Shown here: in pieces, positions 44,438-53,564 of the stretch
Position numbering within the stretch: position 1 is the first letter of the stretch
Layout: each line of letters begins with the position of its first letter
DNA from: CAZNPU01 sp964575335
GTDB lineage: Bacteria; Planctomycetota; Phycisphaerae; Phycisphaerales; SM1A02
DNA length: 64,000 nucleotides
Assembly (NCBI GenBank): GCA_964575335.1
Contig: CAZNPU010000005.1
Location: forward strand, 1-64,000
Direction of reading: 5' to 3'
Made by a program: the position numbers and the translations under genes
The notes under the pieces: model-generated
Seen by the model: the letters and a program-made list of their open reading frames with translations, nothing else
The model's database searches: none
What the model was told of the DNA's origin: nothing

Positions 44438-46317
44438 CCAGTGCGGTATTCTCCAGCGTCAAGCGCAAAGGTGCGGAGCAATTTGATCTGCTGTGCACCA
44501 CGCCACTGCGCGATGTGCTGCGCGGGCGGCTGACTGGTCGCCTGAATATCGACCGCATCACAGCTGATGCGCAGCTTCCGCCTTCACTTGCCCAATTGGT
44601 GAAAGACACTGCGCAGCGCACGCGCCTGTGGCGAATTGAAAAAAGCGATGTTGCAGCAGAACTCGCTGCTCATTTTGCTGACGGCCTGGCGGCGGGGAAA
44701 TCATCTGAAGAACTTGCTGAATCGTTTGGCGATCCGGCACAGCTTGCGATTCTGATCCGCCGGGCGAAAAAGCGCAATCGTCCGCTTCCCTGGCGCGTGA
44801 TGAAACGCAGCATGCAGGTCTTGGGGATTGTCATCATTCTTTATCTTCTGGCGGCTGTTTACTTTCTGGCAGGTCGGCCTGCGCCCAGTCACAATTATCT
44901 GAAAGACCTCAATGCAGCCGCATTGTCATTGAAGGAATCCCAGCGGGCATGGCCGCTGTATCGAGCAGCGCGGCTCGCGCTGCCGGCGCTGGACGAGCAA
45001 CTGCCCGATGGCGTTGACGCTGCGGCCCTTCGACCCGGTGATGCGCACTGGCCTGTGGTTGAGCAGTACCTTGTTGCCCACGCGTCAACGCTGGAGACAA
45101 TCCGCCGCGCTGCGCAAATGCCGGGCCTGGGGTACGTCGTGGGGCACGAGATTGCTCCGGATGACCGTGAGCTTTGGCCGGAGATGCAGGCTGCAGACAC
45201 GTCGGAATTTGGCGACAGTTGCTTTACGACGTTGCTGCCTCATCTTCGCGAACTGCGAAGCCTCTCGCGTCTGCTGGTGATGGACACTTGCCGCGCCGCC
45301 CACGTGGGCGACGGCGCAACTGCACTGGCCAATATCGAGGCTGGTTTGGGGTTAGGGCAGCATGCGCGTGAGACGCCATTTATCATCAACGAACTCGTGG
45401 GCATCGCCATCACCAGAGCGGTATTTGAATCCGTCGGTGAGTTGCTGGCTCACTTTCCCGAAATATTGAGCGATGAACAGTTGGGCCGATTGGCGCATGT
45501 GTTGAGCACATACGATGAGCGTGCGTTGCGCATACGACTGAGCGGCGAACGCTTCGGTTTTGCCGACTTTCTGCAGCGCATCTATACCGACAGCGGCAAT
45601 GGCGACGGGCGGCTGACTGTTGACGGCCTTGTCATGCTTCTGAAGGCAAAGCATGCGGGGACTTTGACTGATGCGCCACCCGCCGATCCGCCACGAGCGG
45701 TGCTGGCTGCAGCAACGCCTGCGCTTGGCATGGTCATGCTCAGTCGTCGCGAGATGATGGATGAGTACGATCGCCTGCTCGCCATCATTGAGGCTGAGAA
45801 TGCAACGCCGCTGTGGCTCCGCGGTGAGCCTGCAGCTGAGCAGCAGATCCAGCAATGGAGTGCGGCGCCGCTGCAACAGCTTCGCCGCTGGCCCATCGTG
45901 ATCCTCATGCCGGCGTTGAGTCGAACGACAATCCAGAGCCAGATGATGCTGATGCACCGCGATGCTCTTATGACTGCCATCGCGCTGGAGCTTTATCGGC
46001 GCAGCCACGGAGTCTGGCCCGATTCGCTGCATGAGCTTGTGCCATCGCTGCTGCCTGCGGTTCCGGTGGATCGCTTCGACGGCCAATTGTTGCGATACGC
46101 CATAATTGATGGTCAGCCGCGGTTATATTCCGTCGGCTCGAATCTCATCGACGAAGGCGGTGAGCCGCCTTACGACGCCAGCGGACAACCCAACAACAGT
46201 GCTGCTGGCCGATGGTTCCCACCGCAGCGCGTCCGCAACTGGAATGCTACTGCTCACGGGCCATCGCCGTGGGTTGATGGCGACTGGATTCTCTGGCCGC
46301 CTTTGCCGTGTGAATGA
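44434..46317 (+). CDS. Membrane protein with HAAS-like N-terminal domain
   Basis: A 627-residue protein. The N-terminal helical part (VAAELAAHFADGLAAGKSSEELAESFGDPAQLAILI, about 72-107) resembles the HAAS domain that pairs with PadR regulators. One membrane helix follows (about 128-148, LGIVIILYLLAAVYFLAG) and then a large extracytoplasmic region of about 470 residues. Its end shows a pilin-like pattern (ALELYRRSHGVWPDSLHELVPSLLPAVPVDRFDGQLLRY) often seen in planctomycete proteins. It is translationally coupled to the PadR gene. A sensing role with PadR is inferred. Confidence 0.82.
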   Translation: MTSAVFSSVKRKGAEQFDLLCTTPLRDVLRGRLTGRLNIDRITADAQLPPSLAQLVKDTAQRTRLWRIEKSDVAAELAAHFADGLAAGKSSEELAESFGDPAQLAILIRRAKKRNRPLPWRVMKRSMQVLGIVIILYLLAAVYFLAGRPAPSHNYLKDLNAAALSLKESQRAWPLYRAARLALPALDEQLPDGVDAAALRPGDAHWPVVEQYLVAHASTLETIRRAAQMPGLGYVVGHEIAPDDRELWPEMQAADTSEFGDSCFTTLLPHLRELRSLSRLLVMDTCRAAHVGDGATALANIEAGLGLGQHARETPFIINELVGIAITRAVFESVGELLAHFPEILSDEQLGRLAHVLSTYDERALRIRLSGERFGFADFLQRIYTDSGNGDGRLTVDGLVMLLKAKHAGTLTDAPPADPPRAVLAAATPALGMVMLSRREMMDEYDRLLAIIEAENATPLWLRGEPAAEQQIQQWSAAPLQQLRRWPIVILMPALSRTTIQSQMMLMHRDALMTAIALELYRRSHGVWPDSLHELVPSLLPAVPVDRFDGQLLRYAIIDGQPRLYSVGSNLIDEGGEPPYDASGQPNNSAAGRWFPPQRVRNWNATAHGPSPWVDGDWILWPPLPCE

Positions 46318-46628
46318 TTCCGCCAATCGCAACTGCATCACTTCGGGAATGCAAGGTTCCATGCCGCTGGAGTTGCAACTGTAATCGGCGAGGTCATTGA
46401 TCGAACAAGCGGATATCAGTAAGGCATTCCTGAGGCATCTGTACCGGCTGAACTGAGAACTTGCTCTGATATCTGGATCAGCCAGAAGCATCGCTTTGCA
46501 AACCAGCTTCAGCAGTTGAGCACAAAGGGAGCAGACAAGGTTTGCATATGCAGCATGCAGAGCGGTAATCATCAGATCATGCGATTTACTTTGTGTTGTT
46601 GGGGCGTTGCAGTATTATCCTGTATCTC
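46318..46628. other. Intergenic region
   Basis: 311 bases without a supported gene. A short palindrome, tgcatatgca, lies at 46543-46552. No clear terminator follows the HAAS-like gene. Confidence 0.4.
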
Positions 46629-46862
46629 ATGAAGTGGCGTCGCATCATTGTGGCTGTGGTCTTGGGCATTATGACCAGTGTGATGGTGGCGTGGGCGTGT
46701 GCGTGGCGTCAACCAGATGACGTGCTGGGCTATGATACAGTGACAGATGAAAGCGGCGGATCATGGATGATCATCGTTAATGGCGGGGGCGGCTTTCGCT
46801 TTTATACAACGTATTTCAACGATGGAAGCCCACACTTTCAGCAATTTGTTCAGAGCGTTTAG
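46629..46862 (+). CDS. Zinc-ribbon membrane protein, N-terminal fragment
   Basis: A 77-residue open segment starting at ATG 46629 with a basic start and one membrane helix (KWRRIIVAVVLGIMTSVMVAWACAW), followed by a short extracytoplasmic stretch. The frame stops at TAG 46860-46862 and is open again at once, reading on into the next fragment in the same frame. By itself it is a plausible small membrane protein, but its opening is typical of larger Phycisphaerae proteins with a CPRCGYD motif. Confidence 0.5.
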   Translation: MKWRRIIVAVVLGIMTSVMVAWACAWRQPDDVLGYDTVTDESGGSWMIIVNGGGGFRFYTTYFNDGSPHFQQFVQSV

Positions 46863-46868
46863 GCATCC

Positions 46869-47633
46869 ATGCCGGTTTATTCGAAATCGGCCTGGAAGCC
46901 TGTTCCATCGAGCGATAGCCGTTTGTCAACCCACATTCGAGCGGGTTGGCCTTTGGCATGTCTGCATGCTGTAGCTGAGGCAACCGATCACACAATCATC
47001 TATTCGCCCGATTTAATCTGGCAGCATGCCATCGTTTTGTCTGACGAAAGCAGCATGCAAGCGTTCAACGAGACGATCCTTCCATACCGGCCGATACCGC
47101 TGGGATTGGCGATCAATATTCTTTTCTGGGGCAGCGTGTGGTGGCTTGTCATCACCGGCATAGCGTGGGTCTGGCGTGATATACGCCATGCCGACAGCTT
47201 GCCGGAAATCAGGAGTGGCGACAGTGCTGAACCGTTTGTGATGCCCGAACATGTGTTGTGCCCGCGCTGCGGTTACGATCAGCGCGGCATCATTGCACAA
47301 TGGGCTGACGCATGTCCGCTTCAAGGTACGTGCACAGAATGCGGTTTGCAGTATGAATGGCTCGATCTTCTCAAACCCTGGTGTGTAGAAAACGCGTCAA
47401 GCCAATATCGCCTGGTGCGGCGGATGATCGGCACATTCGTACGTAGCGTCTTGGCGCCGTGGCGATTCTGGCGGGAGATTCGCATCACGCATGAACATCG
47501 CTGGCGGCACATGGCTGCGTATCTGTGTGCTGGTCATTGGCATGTATCTGCTTGCTGCGCTGAGCAACGGCGTCATGGCGGCGAGGAGCTGGAAGATACA
47601 GGCTTCTGCACCAGGGACGACTTTCAACGATGA
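46869..47633 (+). CDS. Zinc-ribbon membrane protein, middle fragment
   Basis: A 254-residue open segment with the block THIRAGWPLACLHA, a membrane helix (about 80-100, LAINILFWGSVWWLVITGIAW), and a four-cysteine zinc ribbon (CPRCGYDQRG and, after about 18 residues, CTECGLQYEW). The segment ITHEHRWRHMAAYLC should lead into C-terminal membrane helices, but the frame goes on into a sequence without hydrophobic character and ends at 47633. The last 35 residues are probably out of frame. ATG 46869 lacks a ribosome site. Confidence 0.55.
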   Translation: MPVYSKSAWKPVPSSDSRLSTHIRAGWPLACLHAVAEATDHTIIYSPDLIWQHAIVLSDESSMQAFNETILPYRPIPLGLAINILFWGSVWWLVITGIAWVWRDIRHADSLPEIRSGDSAEPFVMPEHVLCPRCGYDQRGIIAQWADACPLQGTCTECGLQYEWLDLLKPWCVENASSQYRLVRRMIGTFVRSVLAPWRFWREIRITHEHRWRHMAAYLCAGHWHVSACCAEQRRHGGEELEDTGFCTRDDFQR

Positions 47634-48177
47634 CGCGTGGATGATGTTTCTGCAAGCTGCTGCACTGCCGTTATCAAATGAATCGCTTGGTAGTTTCACG
47701 TGGACAGCTTGGTCAGGCCCCGTAACGCAGCCGTATTCTGCCCCAGCAGACATCGCACCATTGGCATTTTTTCCGCTGGTCATGGCTGGAAGTCTCGGAA
47801 TGCTGTGGCTGTTTTGCTCAGCTTTGGCCTTTGCTGCGCTGCCGATTTCACGTCGCAGAGCAAAGGTGCGCTGGCGTCACATCATCCGCATCACCTGCTA
47901 TGGGGTTGCGCTGGCAGGCGTGTTGGAATTGATCATTGGGTTCTTCATCTTGAACTTCTTCAGAGGGCCGTGGAAACCTGGCCTGGAGCCGTTCATCACC
48001 CTGCTTTTCTCTGTGAGTGGTTTCGTATTCTTTTTCTTGTGGTGGTCGCTTGCCGCGGGACGTTATCTGCGCATGCAGCATCCGTGGGGGGTGGGGCTGG
48101 CGGTGGTGATCGTTGGCAAGTTTCTCCCCATCGGCGCTGTCAGCGCGATTTATCTCCTTTCGCCGGGACCGCTGTAA
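47491..48177 (+). CDS. Zinc-ribbon membrane protein, C-terminal membrane fragment
   Basis: A 228-residue open segment with four hydrophobic helices at about 8-30, 92-117, 128-152 and 165-190, plus a last one near the end. It overlaps the preceding fragment by 143 bases in another frame. Its hydrophobic stretch VLVIGMYLLAALSNGV would continue the preceding fragment naturally. ATG 47491 has ggag only 14 bases upstream, too far for good initiation. It could still be a coupled separate gene. Confidence 0.6.
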   Translation: MNIAGGTWLRICVLVIGMYLLAALSNGVMAARSWKIQASAPGTTFNDDAWMMFLQAAALPLSNESLGSFTWTAWSGPVTQPYSAPADIAPLAFFPLVMAGSLGMLWLFCSALAFAALPISRRRAKVRWRHIIRITCYGVALAGVLELIIGFFILNFFRGPWKPGLEPFITLLFSVSGFVFFFLWWSLAAGRYLRMQHPWGVGLAVVIVGKFLPIGAVSAIYLLSPGPL

Positions 48178-48382
48178 AGCTGGCAGCACATTCCTGTCCG
48201 AAGCGATGCGCGTGATCGCTTGTGTCTGCTTTCCTGCGAGCAGCATCGTGAAGTCGACTGGGCGATTTGAATCAGGAATGAAACCAGGCAGGGTATGCTA
48301 CTGGAATTGATTGCGCAGCTATTTGCCACACCTGCATACGTTGCTGGCGTTCTTGCCTCGCTGCTGAAATTGCAACAGCTGC

Positions 48383-49369
48383 TTATTCGCCTGCGTCTTC
48401 CGTAAGCTCTTCGTAGATTGCCGTCAGTACGATGGGACGAAATGCGTCGAAGCCAAGGTCAGCGAAGGCTTCGGGTTTCAGTTCTGCGATTTGTTCTCTG
48501 GTTTTGCCCTGATCAATCGCCTGCTGCACGGTCTCGCGCATCTGATCGAAGTACTCGATCTGCCTGGGCAGTGCTGCTTTATTGGTGATCCCGCCATGAC
48601 CGGGGATGACGATGGTGTCGTCATCGCACAGCTCGAGTGCGCGGCGGACCGAATGTTGCCATCCTTTGCTGTCAGCCTTGGCTGAGCGATCAAAGTACGG
48701 GTGCATGCCGTGAAAGAACAGATCGCCCATGTGGATGATGTTGAGGTTGGGGAAGTGGATGACCGTATCGTTGTCGGTATGGCCGTTGCCGAAGTGATGC
48801 AATGTCGCGCTGATGTCGCCCCATTCGAGGCTGAGCGTGTCGGTGAACTCCTTGTGGGGGCCAAAGTCGGCAGCGGTTAGCGATTCAACCCTGTTCAGCA
48901 CGGCTTCGGCCTGCTCGATTTTGCCTGAAGCATGAAGCGTGCGCGCCTGCTGCACAAGCGCGGGCTTGATGGCCTGCTGCAGCGTGGCTTCCATGCGCGG
49001 CTTCACGTTGCGATGGGCGATGATGGTGGATGATGCAGCGAAGATGTAGTTGCTGCCAACGTGATCCGGATGATGGTGGGTGTTGATGACCGTGGCAGGC
49101 ACACCGTTGCCAATGCGCGTTGTGACATCGAGGAGTTCGTCAGCGACTTCGGTGATCTTGGTGTCGATCAGCACGTTGCCTTCGGAGGTTTGGAGAAGCA
49201 GACTGTTGCCGCCACGTTCGAGAATCGCAAAGACATTGTCACGCAGTTTTCTGGCTTGCAGCGGCGTCTGCGCGAACTGGCGGCGTGCGTGGGCAACGCG
49301 CACTGGCGGTAGCAGCAATCCAGCGGTAAGAAAGCCAGCGGTGGCGATGAACTGGCGGCGGGTGAGCAT
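48383..49369 (-). CDS. MBL-fold metallo-hydrolase with Tat signal
   Basis: A 328-residue exported hydrolase. The twin-arginine signal is LTRRQFIATAGFLTAGLLL (2-20). The metallo-beta-lactamase core has the HxHxDH motif (THHHPDHVGSNY), a later His in FGNGHTDNDTVIHFP, and Asp and His in HMGDLFFHG and IPGHGG, so a two-metal site is complete. The substrate is unknown; class B beta-lactamases share this layout but are smaller. ATG 49369 has aaggag eight bases upstream on the minus strand; longer versions lack a site. Confidence 0.92.
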   Translation of the reverse strand: MLTRRQFIATAGFLTAGLLLPPVRVAHARRQFAQTPLQARKLRDNVFAILERGGNSLLLQTSEGNVLIDTKITEVADELLDVTTRIGNGVPATVINTHHHPDHVGSNYIFAASSTIIAHRNVKPRMEATLQQAIKPALVQQARTLHASGKIEQAEAVLNRVESLTAADFGPHKEFTDTLSLEWGDISATLHHFGNGHTDNDTVIHFPNLNIIHMGDLFFHGMHPYFDRSAKADSKGWQHSVRRALELCDDDTIVIPGHGGITNKAALPRQIEYFDQMRETVQQAIDQGKTREQIAELKPEAFADLGFDAFRPIVLTAIYEELTEDAGE

Positions 49370-49522
49370 GGCCGATCTCCTTGAGATGTCGATGAGTAGA
49401 TTATGCGTCAGCGCGGTCGATGGGCCAGTGTGAGGCAAGAGAAGGCAATATCAATTTACCAATGGCACGCGGCAACGTAGACTGGCTGGCGAATAGGAAT
49501 GGAAACGTAAGGAGCAACGGCA

Positions 49523-50728
49523 TTGGAAGGTCGAACGCTGCACATCGCCATGATCGGCATGGGGTTCATGGGGCGAGCGCATTCGCAGGCGTGGGCGGGG
49601 GTGAACCGCTTCTTTGACCTGCCCCTGAAAGCTGTGCAGCAAACAGTGTGCGGTCGGGACATCAAACGCGGAAAAGCATTCGCAGCACGTTGGGGATGGA
49701 ACGATGCGACGATCGATCTGCCGCGCGCGATTGAGGATTCGGCAGTTGATCTGGTTGACATTGTGACGCCCAACCATTTGCACGCTGAGCAGGCGATCGC
49801 TGCGCTGGAAGCGGGCAAGCATGTGGCGTGCGAGAAGCCTCTGGCAGGCACACTGGATGATGCGCGGCAGATGATGCAGGCAGCGCGGCAGCGCAAGCGG
49901 CGCGGCGTGAAGACATTTGTGTGGTTCAATTATCGTCGCTGTCCCGCAGTGGCGTTCGCGCATCAGTTGGTGAAGCAGGGGCGGCTTGGAAGACTGTTTC
50001 ATGTTCGCGCGCAGTACCTGCAGGAATGGGGCGGGGCCGCAACGCCGATGAGTTGGCGCTACAACGCGGAGCTGGCAGGTTCAGGAGCGCACGGCGATCT
50101 GAACGCGCACATTGTGGATATGGCTCGGTTCATCACAGGCGATGAGATTGTGGAAGTGAGCGGGGCGATTGAGGAACGGTTTATCGTTGAGCGGGAGATG
50201 GCGGAATCGGAGTCGGGGAAGCGCAGGAGGAAAGCGGCAGCAGCGCGAAGCAGTAAGCGACAAATCATGCGGTCGACAGTGGATGATTGCGTGCTGTTTT
50301 TGGCGCGGTTCAAAGGCGGAGCGGTGGCGTCTTTTGAAGCAACGCGGCTGGCGACGGGAAACCTCAATCGCAACTGCATTGAGATCAACGGCGAACTGGG
50401 CGCGATTCGCTTTGATTTCGAGCGCATGAACGAACTGCAGTGGTGGGACAACACCCTGGAGCCGGCGATGCGCGGCTGGAGCAGAATTCTGTGCACCACG
50501 CCGGGAGCGCACCCCTACATGGAGGCATACTGGCCGCCGGGACATCTGATCGGATATGAGCACGGCTTTGTGAGTCAGGCTGCGGATATTCTTGCAACGC
50601 TGGCAGGCAGGGAGCCGGTTGTGCCGCTGCCGGATTTTGAGGATGCATATGAAACGCAGCGGGTGCTGCACGCAGCGATTGTTTCAGCGCGGGAGCGGTG
50701 CGCGGTAAAGTTGCGTGAAATCAGGTAA
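49523..50728 (+). CDS. Gfo/Idh/MocA family oxidoreductase
   Basis: An NAD(P)-dependent sugar or inositol dehydrogenase-like protein. The 401 residues show the Rossmann motif (IAMIGMGFMGRAHSQAW, about 8-24), VDLVDIVTPNHLHAEQAIAALEAGKHVACEKPLAG with the family EKP motif, and a C-terminal alpha/beta domain with the ending GHLIGYEHGFVSQAADILATLAG. A basic insert (GKRRRKAAAARSSKR) near residue 235 is unusual. TTG 49523 is the start: aaggag lies nine bases upstream (49508-49513). The substrate cannot be told from sequence. Confidence 0.93.
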   Translation: MEGRTLHIAMIGMGFMGRAHSQAWAGVNRFFDLPLKAVQQTVCGRDIKRGKAFAARWGWNDATIDLPRAIEDSAVDLVDIVTPNHLHAEQAIAALEAGKHVACEKPLAGTLDDARQMMQAARQRKRRGVKTFVWFNYRRCPAVAFAHQLVKQGRLGRLFHVRAQYLQEWGGAATPMSWRYNAELAGSGAHGDLNAHIVDMARFITGDEIVEVSGAIEERFIVEREMAESESGKRRRKAAAARSSKRQIMRSTVDDCVLFLARFKGGAVASFEATRLATGNLNRNCIEINGELGAIRFDFERMNELQWWDNTLEPAMRGWSRILCTTPGAHPYMEAYWPPGHLIGYEHGFVSQAADILATLAGREPVVPLPDFEDAYETQRVLHAAIVSARERCAVKLREIR

Positions 50729-50771
50729 TGACATCGGATCGAAAGCGGCAGCTTATTGGTGCGGAGGCGGC

Positions 50772-51215
50772 ATGATGGCAGCAAAGGGTGCGGACAGCAT
50801 GGTGTCGGGGGCGATGATCATGTTTCTTTCAGCGGCGCTTTTTGGTTACTTTGGTTTTTTCTTCGGCTTAACGTCGCTGAGCACATCGGGTGAATGGGTG
50901 TTTATGTACGCGCTGCTTGTGTGGGCATTGCGAGGCGGCGCGATTGGCTTTCTTGCATCCGGCATCATGACGATGGTGCATCCAATCGCGGGGAATTTGC
51001 TGTATTGCGTGGTCGGCGCACTGGCAGCAATCGCATTGGCGGGTGTTGGGATTCTGGACGTGCTTGATACGCAACGGGCTGCGGCGCTGCCGCCGCTGCT
51101 GGCGTTTCTCTTTGCAGCATGGAATGGGTATGGCTCGTGGGTTGGGTTGCGTGAAGTCATGGCGGCCCGCCGGGCGGTGGGTGATGACGCATCAGACACG
51201 ATTGCCGGTCGGTAA
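50772..51215 (+). CDS. Small four-helix membrane protein
   Basis: A 147-residue protein with four hydrophobic segments (about 12-34, 42-66, 72-97, 104-128) and a polar tail. No named family is recognised. ggagg at 50763-50767 precedes two adjacent ATGs; 50775 has the better spacing (seven bases), 50772 is given here. It lies about 45 bases after the oxidoreductase gene on the same strand. Confidence 0.7.
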   Translation: MMAAKGADSMVSGAMIMFLSAALFGYFGFFFGLTSLSTSGEWVFMYALLVWALRGGAIGFLASGIMTMVHPIAGNLLYCVVGALAAIALAGVGILDVLDTQRAAALPPLLAFLFAAWNGYGSWVGLREVMAARRAVGDDASDTIAGR

Positions 51216-51256
51216 GCTGGCGTGCTGCGTTGTTGGGCAGTTGCGATTCAAATGCG

Positions 51257-52195
51257 CTACTGCCAGCTCCACTTCACCTTCAAGGCCGCGGTGACGTTGT
51301 CGTAGTTGGGCATTAGGTGCGCGCGGGAGATGCGCTCTCGCCACAGCAGTTGCAACAGCGACTGTACTTCTGAAACCGGCAGTATCAGCTTGCGAAGCGG
51401 CGGTCCGTCAAAGGCGTCGGATGCCTCGAAAATCACCTGATTGAAGTTCGGCCACTGGCCGTGATGCAAGTAGTGATAATCCGCGCCGACATCCCATACG
51501 AACAACGCATCCTGCGCATGCAGGAAGTCATCCTTGTGACGAGGGCAGGCAAGAGTGCGCAAGCGGCAGTGGCGAATGTCGAAATGGGTATTCAAAGCCC
51601 AGACGGCGATGCACTCGGGCGGCTCGCGCATCGTCTCGATGCTTTCAGCAGCGAAAAACGCAGCAATCAGCGGGCGACGCGTCCAGTCGAGCAGCCGGGT
51701 GGGAATCTTGTGGTGCTGCGCCATGGCGAACGCGGTGTTGGGCTGCAGGAGAGGTTGGTTGGGATGCTGCGGAAAGCCCTGGAAAAACTGTGCGGGCGAT
51801 TCGGGCAGGCGGTCAATGTCAGCCACTTCAAAGCCCAGTTCATCCGCCAGATGAGCGAACTGGCGAACGGCATCAATCTCCGCCATCGCCCAGAGCAGCA
51901 GTTCAAATGCACGTTCGCGCGGCACATGATCTTCGGGCGGCTTGATTCGTTCGCGATCAAACCATTCCGCCAATACCGGTTCAATGCGATTGGCCAGCGG
52001 CTGGAGGAGTTGCCGGCCGTCGCGGCGCCATGCGATGGGACGCAATGGCCATCTGGCATCGCTCTGGCCACGAAACACCCATGGCGTGGTGTGGTCGTGC
52101 ACCGGGTTCCAGCGGTCATCGGTCAATCGCAGCGCAGTAACGAAATCAGCAGCCTGATCGAACGTTTCTTCAATGACCAACTGTGTTTTGAGCAT
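51257..52195 (-). CDS. FRG-domain protein
   Basis: A 312-residue soluble protein with the FRG domain (named after its Phe-Arg-Gly motif): WVFRGQSDARWPLRP at about 39-53, AQHHKIPTRLLDWTRRPLIAAFFAAE (about 159-184) and the later DFLHAQDALFVWD segment. FRG domains occur in many bacterial and phage proteins of unknown function, often in accessory regions. Nothing here shows a catalytic residue set. It is the second gene after the M20 amidohydrolase on the minus strand (60-base gap), which may reflect a shared transcript but no known shared pathway. Confidence 0.88.
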   Translation of the reverse strand: MLKTQLVIEETFDQAADFVTALRLTDDRWNPVHDHTTPWVFRGQSDARWPLRPIAWRRDGRQLLQPLANRIEPVLAEWFDRERIKPPEDHVPRERAFELLLWAMAEIDAVRQFAHLADELGFEVADIDRLPESPAQFFQGFPQHPNQPLLQPNTAFAMAQHHKIPTRLLDWTRRPLIAAFFAAESIETMREPPECIAVWALNTHFDIRHCRLRTLACPRHKDDFLHAQDALFVWDVGADYHYLHHGQWPNFNQVIFEASDAFDGPPLRKLILPVSEVQSLLQLLWRERISRAHLMPNYDNVTAALKVKWSWQ

Positions 52196-52254
52196 GCAGG
52201 ATCATAGGACTGCGTACGCGCGTTGCGCGAAAGTCTCGTTGCCCTGCAAGTGCG

Positions 52255-53484
52255 CTATGGGCGCAGCGCAAGGCGGCAGAACATCTCTACGCCGATCGCG
52301 ATGGCGTCATCGTTGAAATTGAAATCCGGTTGGTGCAGGTCGGGCAGGGCGGTTTTGTCCGGCGGAATCAGTCCGAGCAGGAAAAAACAGCTTGGCGCGA
52401 CCTGGCTGTAGAACGAGAAATCTTCGCCGCCCATGACCGGGTGCTCAATGTCCTGCACGCGATCTTTACCGAGAGCGTCTCGCGCTACGGTATTGAAGAT
52501 CTCAACAGCTCCGGCGTCATTGCGTGTCACCGGATAGCCCTGGCGATACTCCACCTTTGCTTCACAGCCATAACCCTGAGCCACGCCGGCAGCGATTTCA
52601 TGAAGGCGACGATGCGCGAGTTCGAATGTTTGCGGCGTGAGCGTACGCACCGTGCCGCTGATCTTGGCGTCTGCGGGAATGATGTTGTACGCCGTGCCGC
52701 CTTGAACCATGGTGACGGATACGACGACCGCATCAAGCGGATTGACGTTGCGCGATGCGATGGTCTGCAGCGCGTTGACGATTGCAGACGCCGCGACGAT
52801 CGGATCACAGCTGACGTGCGGAAATGCTGCGTGCGATCCCGTGCCGGTCACGGTGATGTCGAAGCGATCGGATGCAGCCAGCAGCGGTCCGACGCGCGTA
52901 CCGACGACGCCCAGCGGCAGCATGGGCCAGCCGTGCAGACCGAACATGTTTTCAAGCGGCGGACCGATGATGCGGCCGTCCATGCAGCCGTCCTCCACCA
53001 TCTTCCTGCCGCCTGCGCCGCCTTCTTCTGCCGGTTGAAACACAAATGACACAGGGCGAGGCAGCGGTGTTTGCTGGGCAATCTTCGCCAGCACACGGGC
53101 TGCGCCGATCAATATGGCAGTGTGGCCGTCGTGTCCGCATGCATGCATTTTGCCCGGTATGGTGGAAGCGTACGGCAGGCCGGTTTGCTCCTGGATGGGC
53201 AGCGCATCCATATCGGCGCGGAGGCCGATCGCCTTCTCGCTGTTGCCTGGAATGTGTCCCATCACGCCCGTGCCGCCGGCAAGGTTGGCTTTGAATGCGA
53301 CGCCGGCGTTCTTCAATTCCCGCTGCACCACTCCGCTGGTTCGATGCTCCTCGTAGCCCAGTTCGGGATGTGCGTGCAGATCATGCCGAATTGCGATCAG
53401 ATCGGGCAATTCCGCAGCAATCAGTTCGCGAAGCGTCTGCGTGGAAACGATGGGGGAAGCCGGTGCAGTCGATGCTGTCGTCAT
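52255..53484 (-). CDS. M20 family amidohydrolase
   Basis: A zinc-dependent hydrolase of the family that includes N-acyl-amino-acid amidohydrolases, hippurate hydrolase and IAA-amino acid hydrolases. The 409 residues contain RHDLHAHPELGYEEHRT, the metal motif KMHACGHDGHTA (about 110-121), FQPAEEGGAGG with the catalytic Glu, the dimerisation-domain segment GSHAAFPH and the late motif MGGEDFSFYSQ. All expected ligands are present. The substrate is unknown. Confidence 0.93.
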   Translation of the reverse strand: MTTASTAPASPIVSTQTLRELIAAELPDLIAIRHDLHAHPELGYEEHRTSGVVQRELKNAGVAFKANLAGGTGVMGHIPGNSEKAIGLRADMDALPIQEQTGLPYASTIPGKMHACGHDGHTAILIGAARVLAKIAQQTPLPRPVSFVFQPAEEGGAGGRKMVEDGCMDGRIIGPPLENMFGLHGWPMLPLGVVGTRVGPLLAASDRFDITVTGTGSHAAFPHVSCDPIVAASAIVNALQTIASRNVNPLDAVVVSVTMVQGGTAYNIIPADAKISGTVRTLTPQTFELAHRRLHEIAAGVAQGYGCEAKVEYRQGYPVTRNDAGAVEIFNTVARDALGKDRVQDIEHPVMGGEDFSFYSQVAPSCFFLLGLIPPDKTALPDLHQPDFNFNDDAIAIGVEMFCRLALRP

Positions 53485-53564
53485 GTCGGTATCTTATCGC
53501 CCGGAATTGATCGGGCGAGCGTGCGGATTTGGCTACATCGCGCAGCCGCATGGCAGGCGGCGTG

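Larger units (their letters stand above)
46629..48177 (+). pseudogene. Zinc-ribbon membrane protein gene broken by a TAG and a frameshift
   Basis: Three open segments read as parts of one planctomycete-type protein: an N-terminal membrane helix, a GWP-containing region, membrane helix, CPRCGYD zinc ribbon, and C-terminal membrane helices. Segments 1 and 2 are in the same frame, split only by TAG at 46860-46862. Segments 2 and 3 need a change from frame 3 to frame 1 at about 47515-47530. Either a decaying gene, assembly errors, or recoding could explain this. The three pieces are listed separately below. Confidence 0.55.

Noticed and set aside
48295..48405. 36-codon hydrophobic open frame
   Set aside because: It has only a weak ribosome site and overlaps the end of the MBL-fold gene; too little support.
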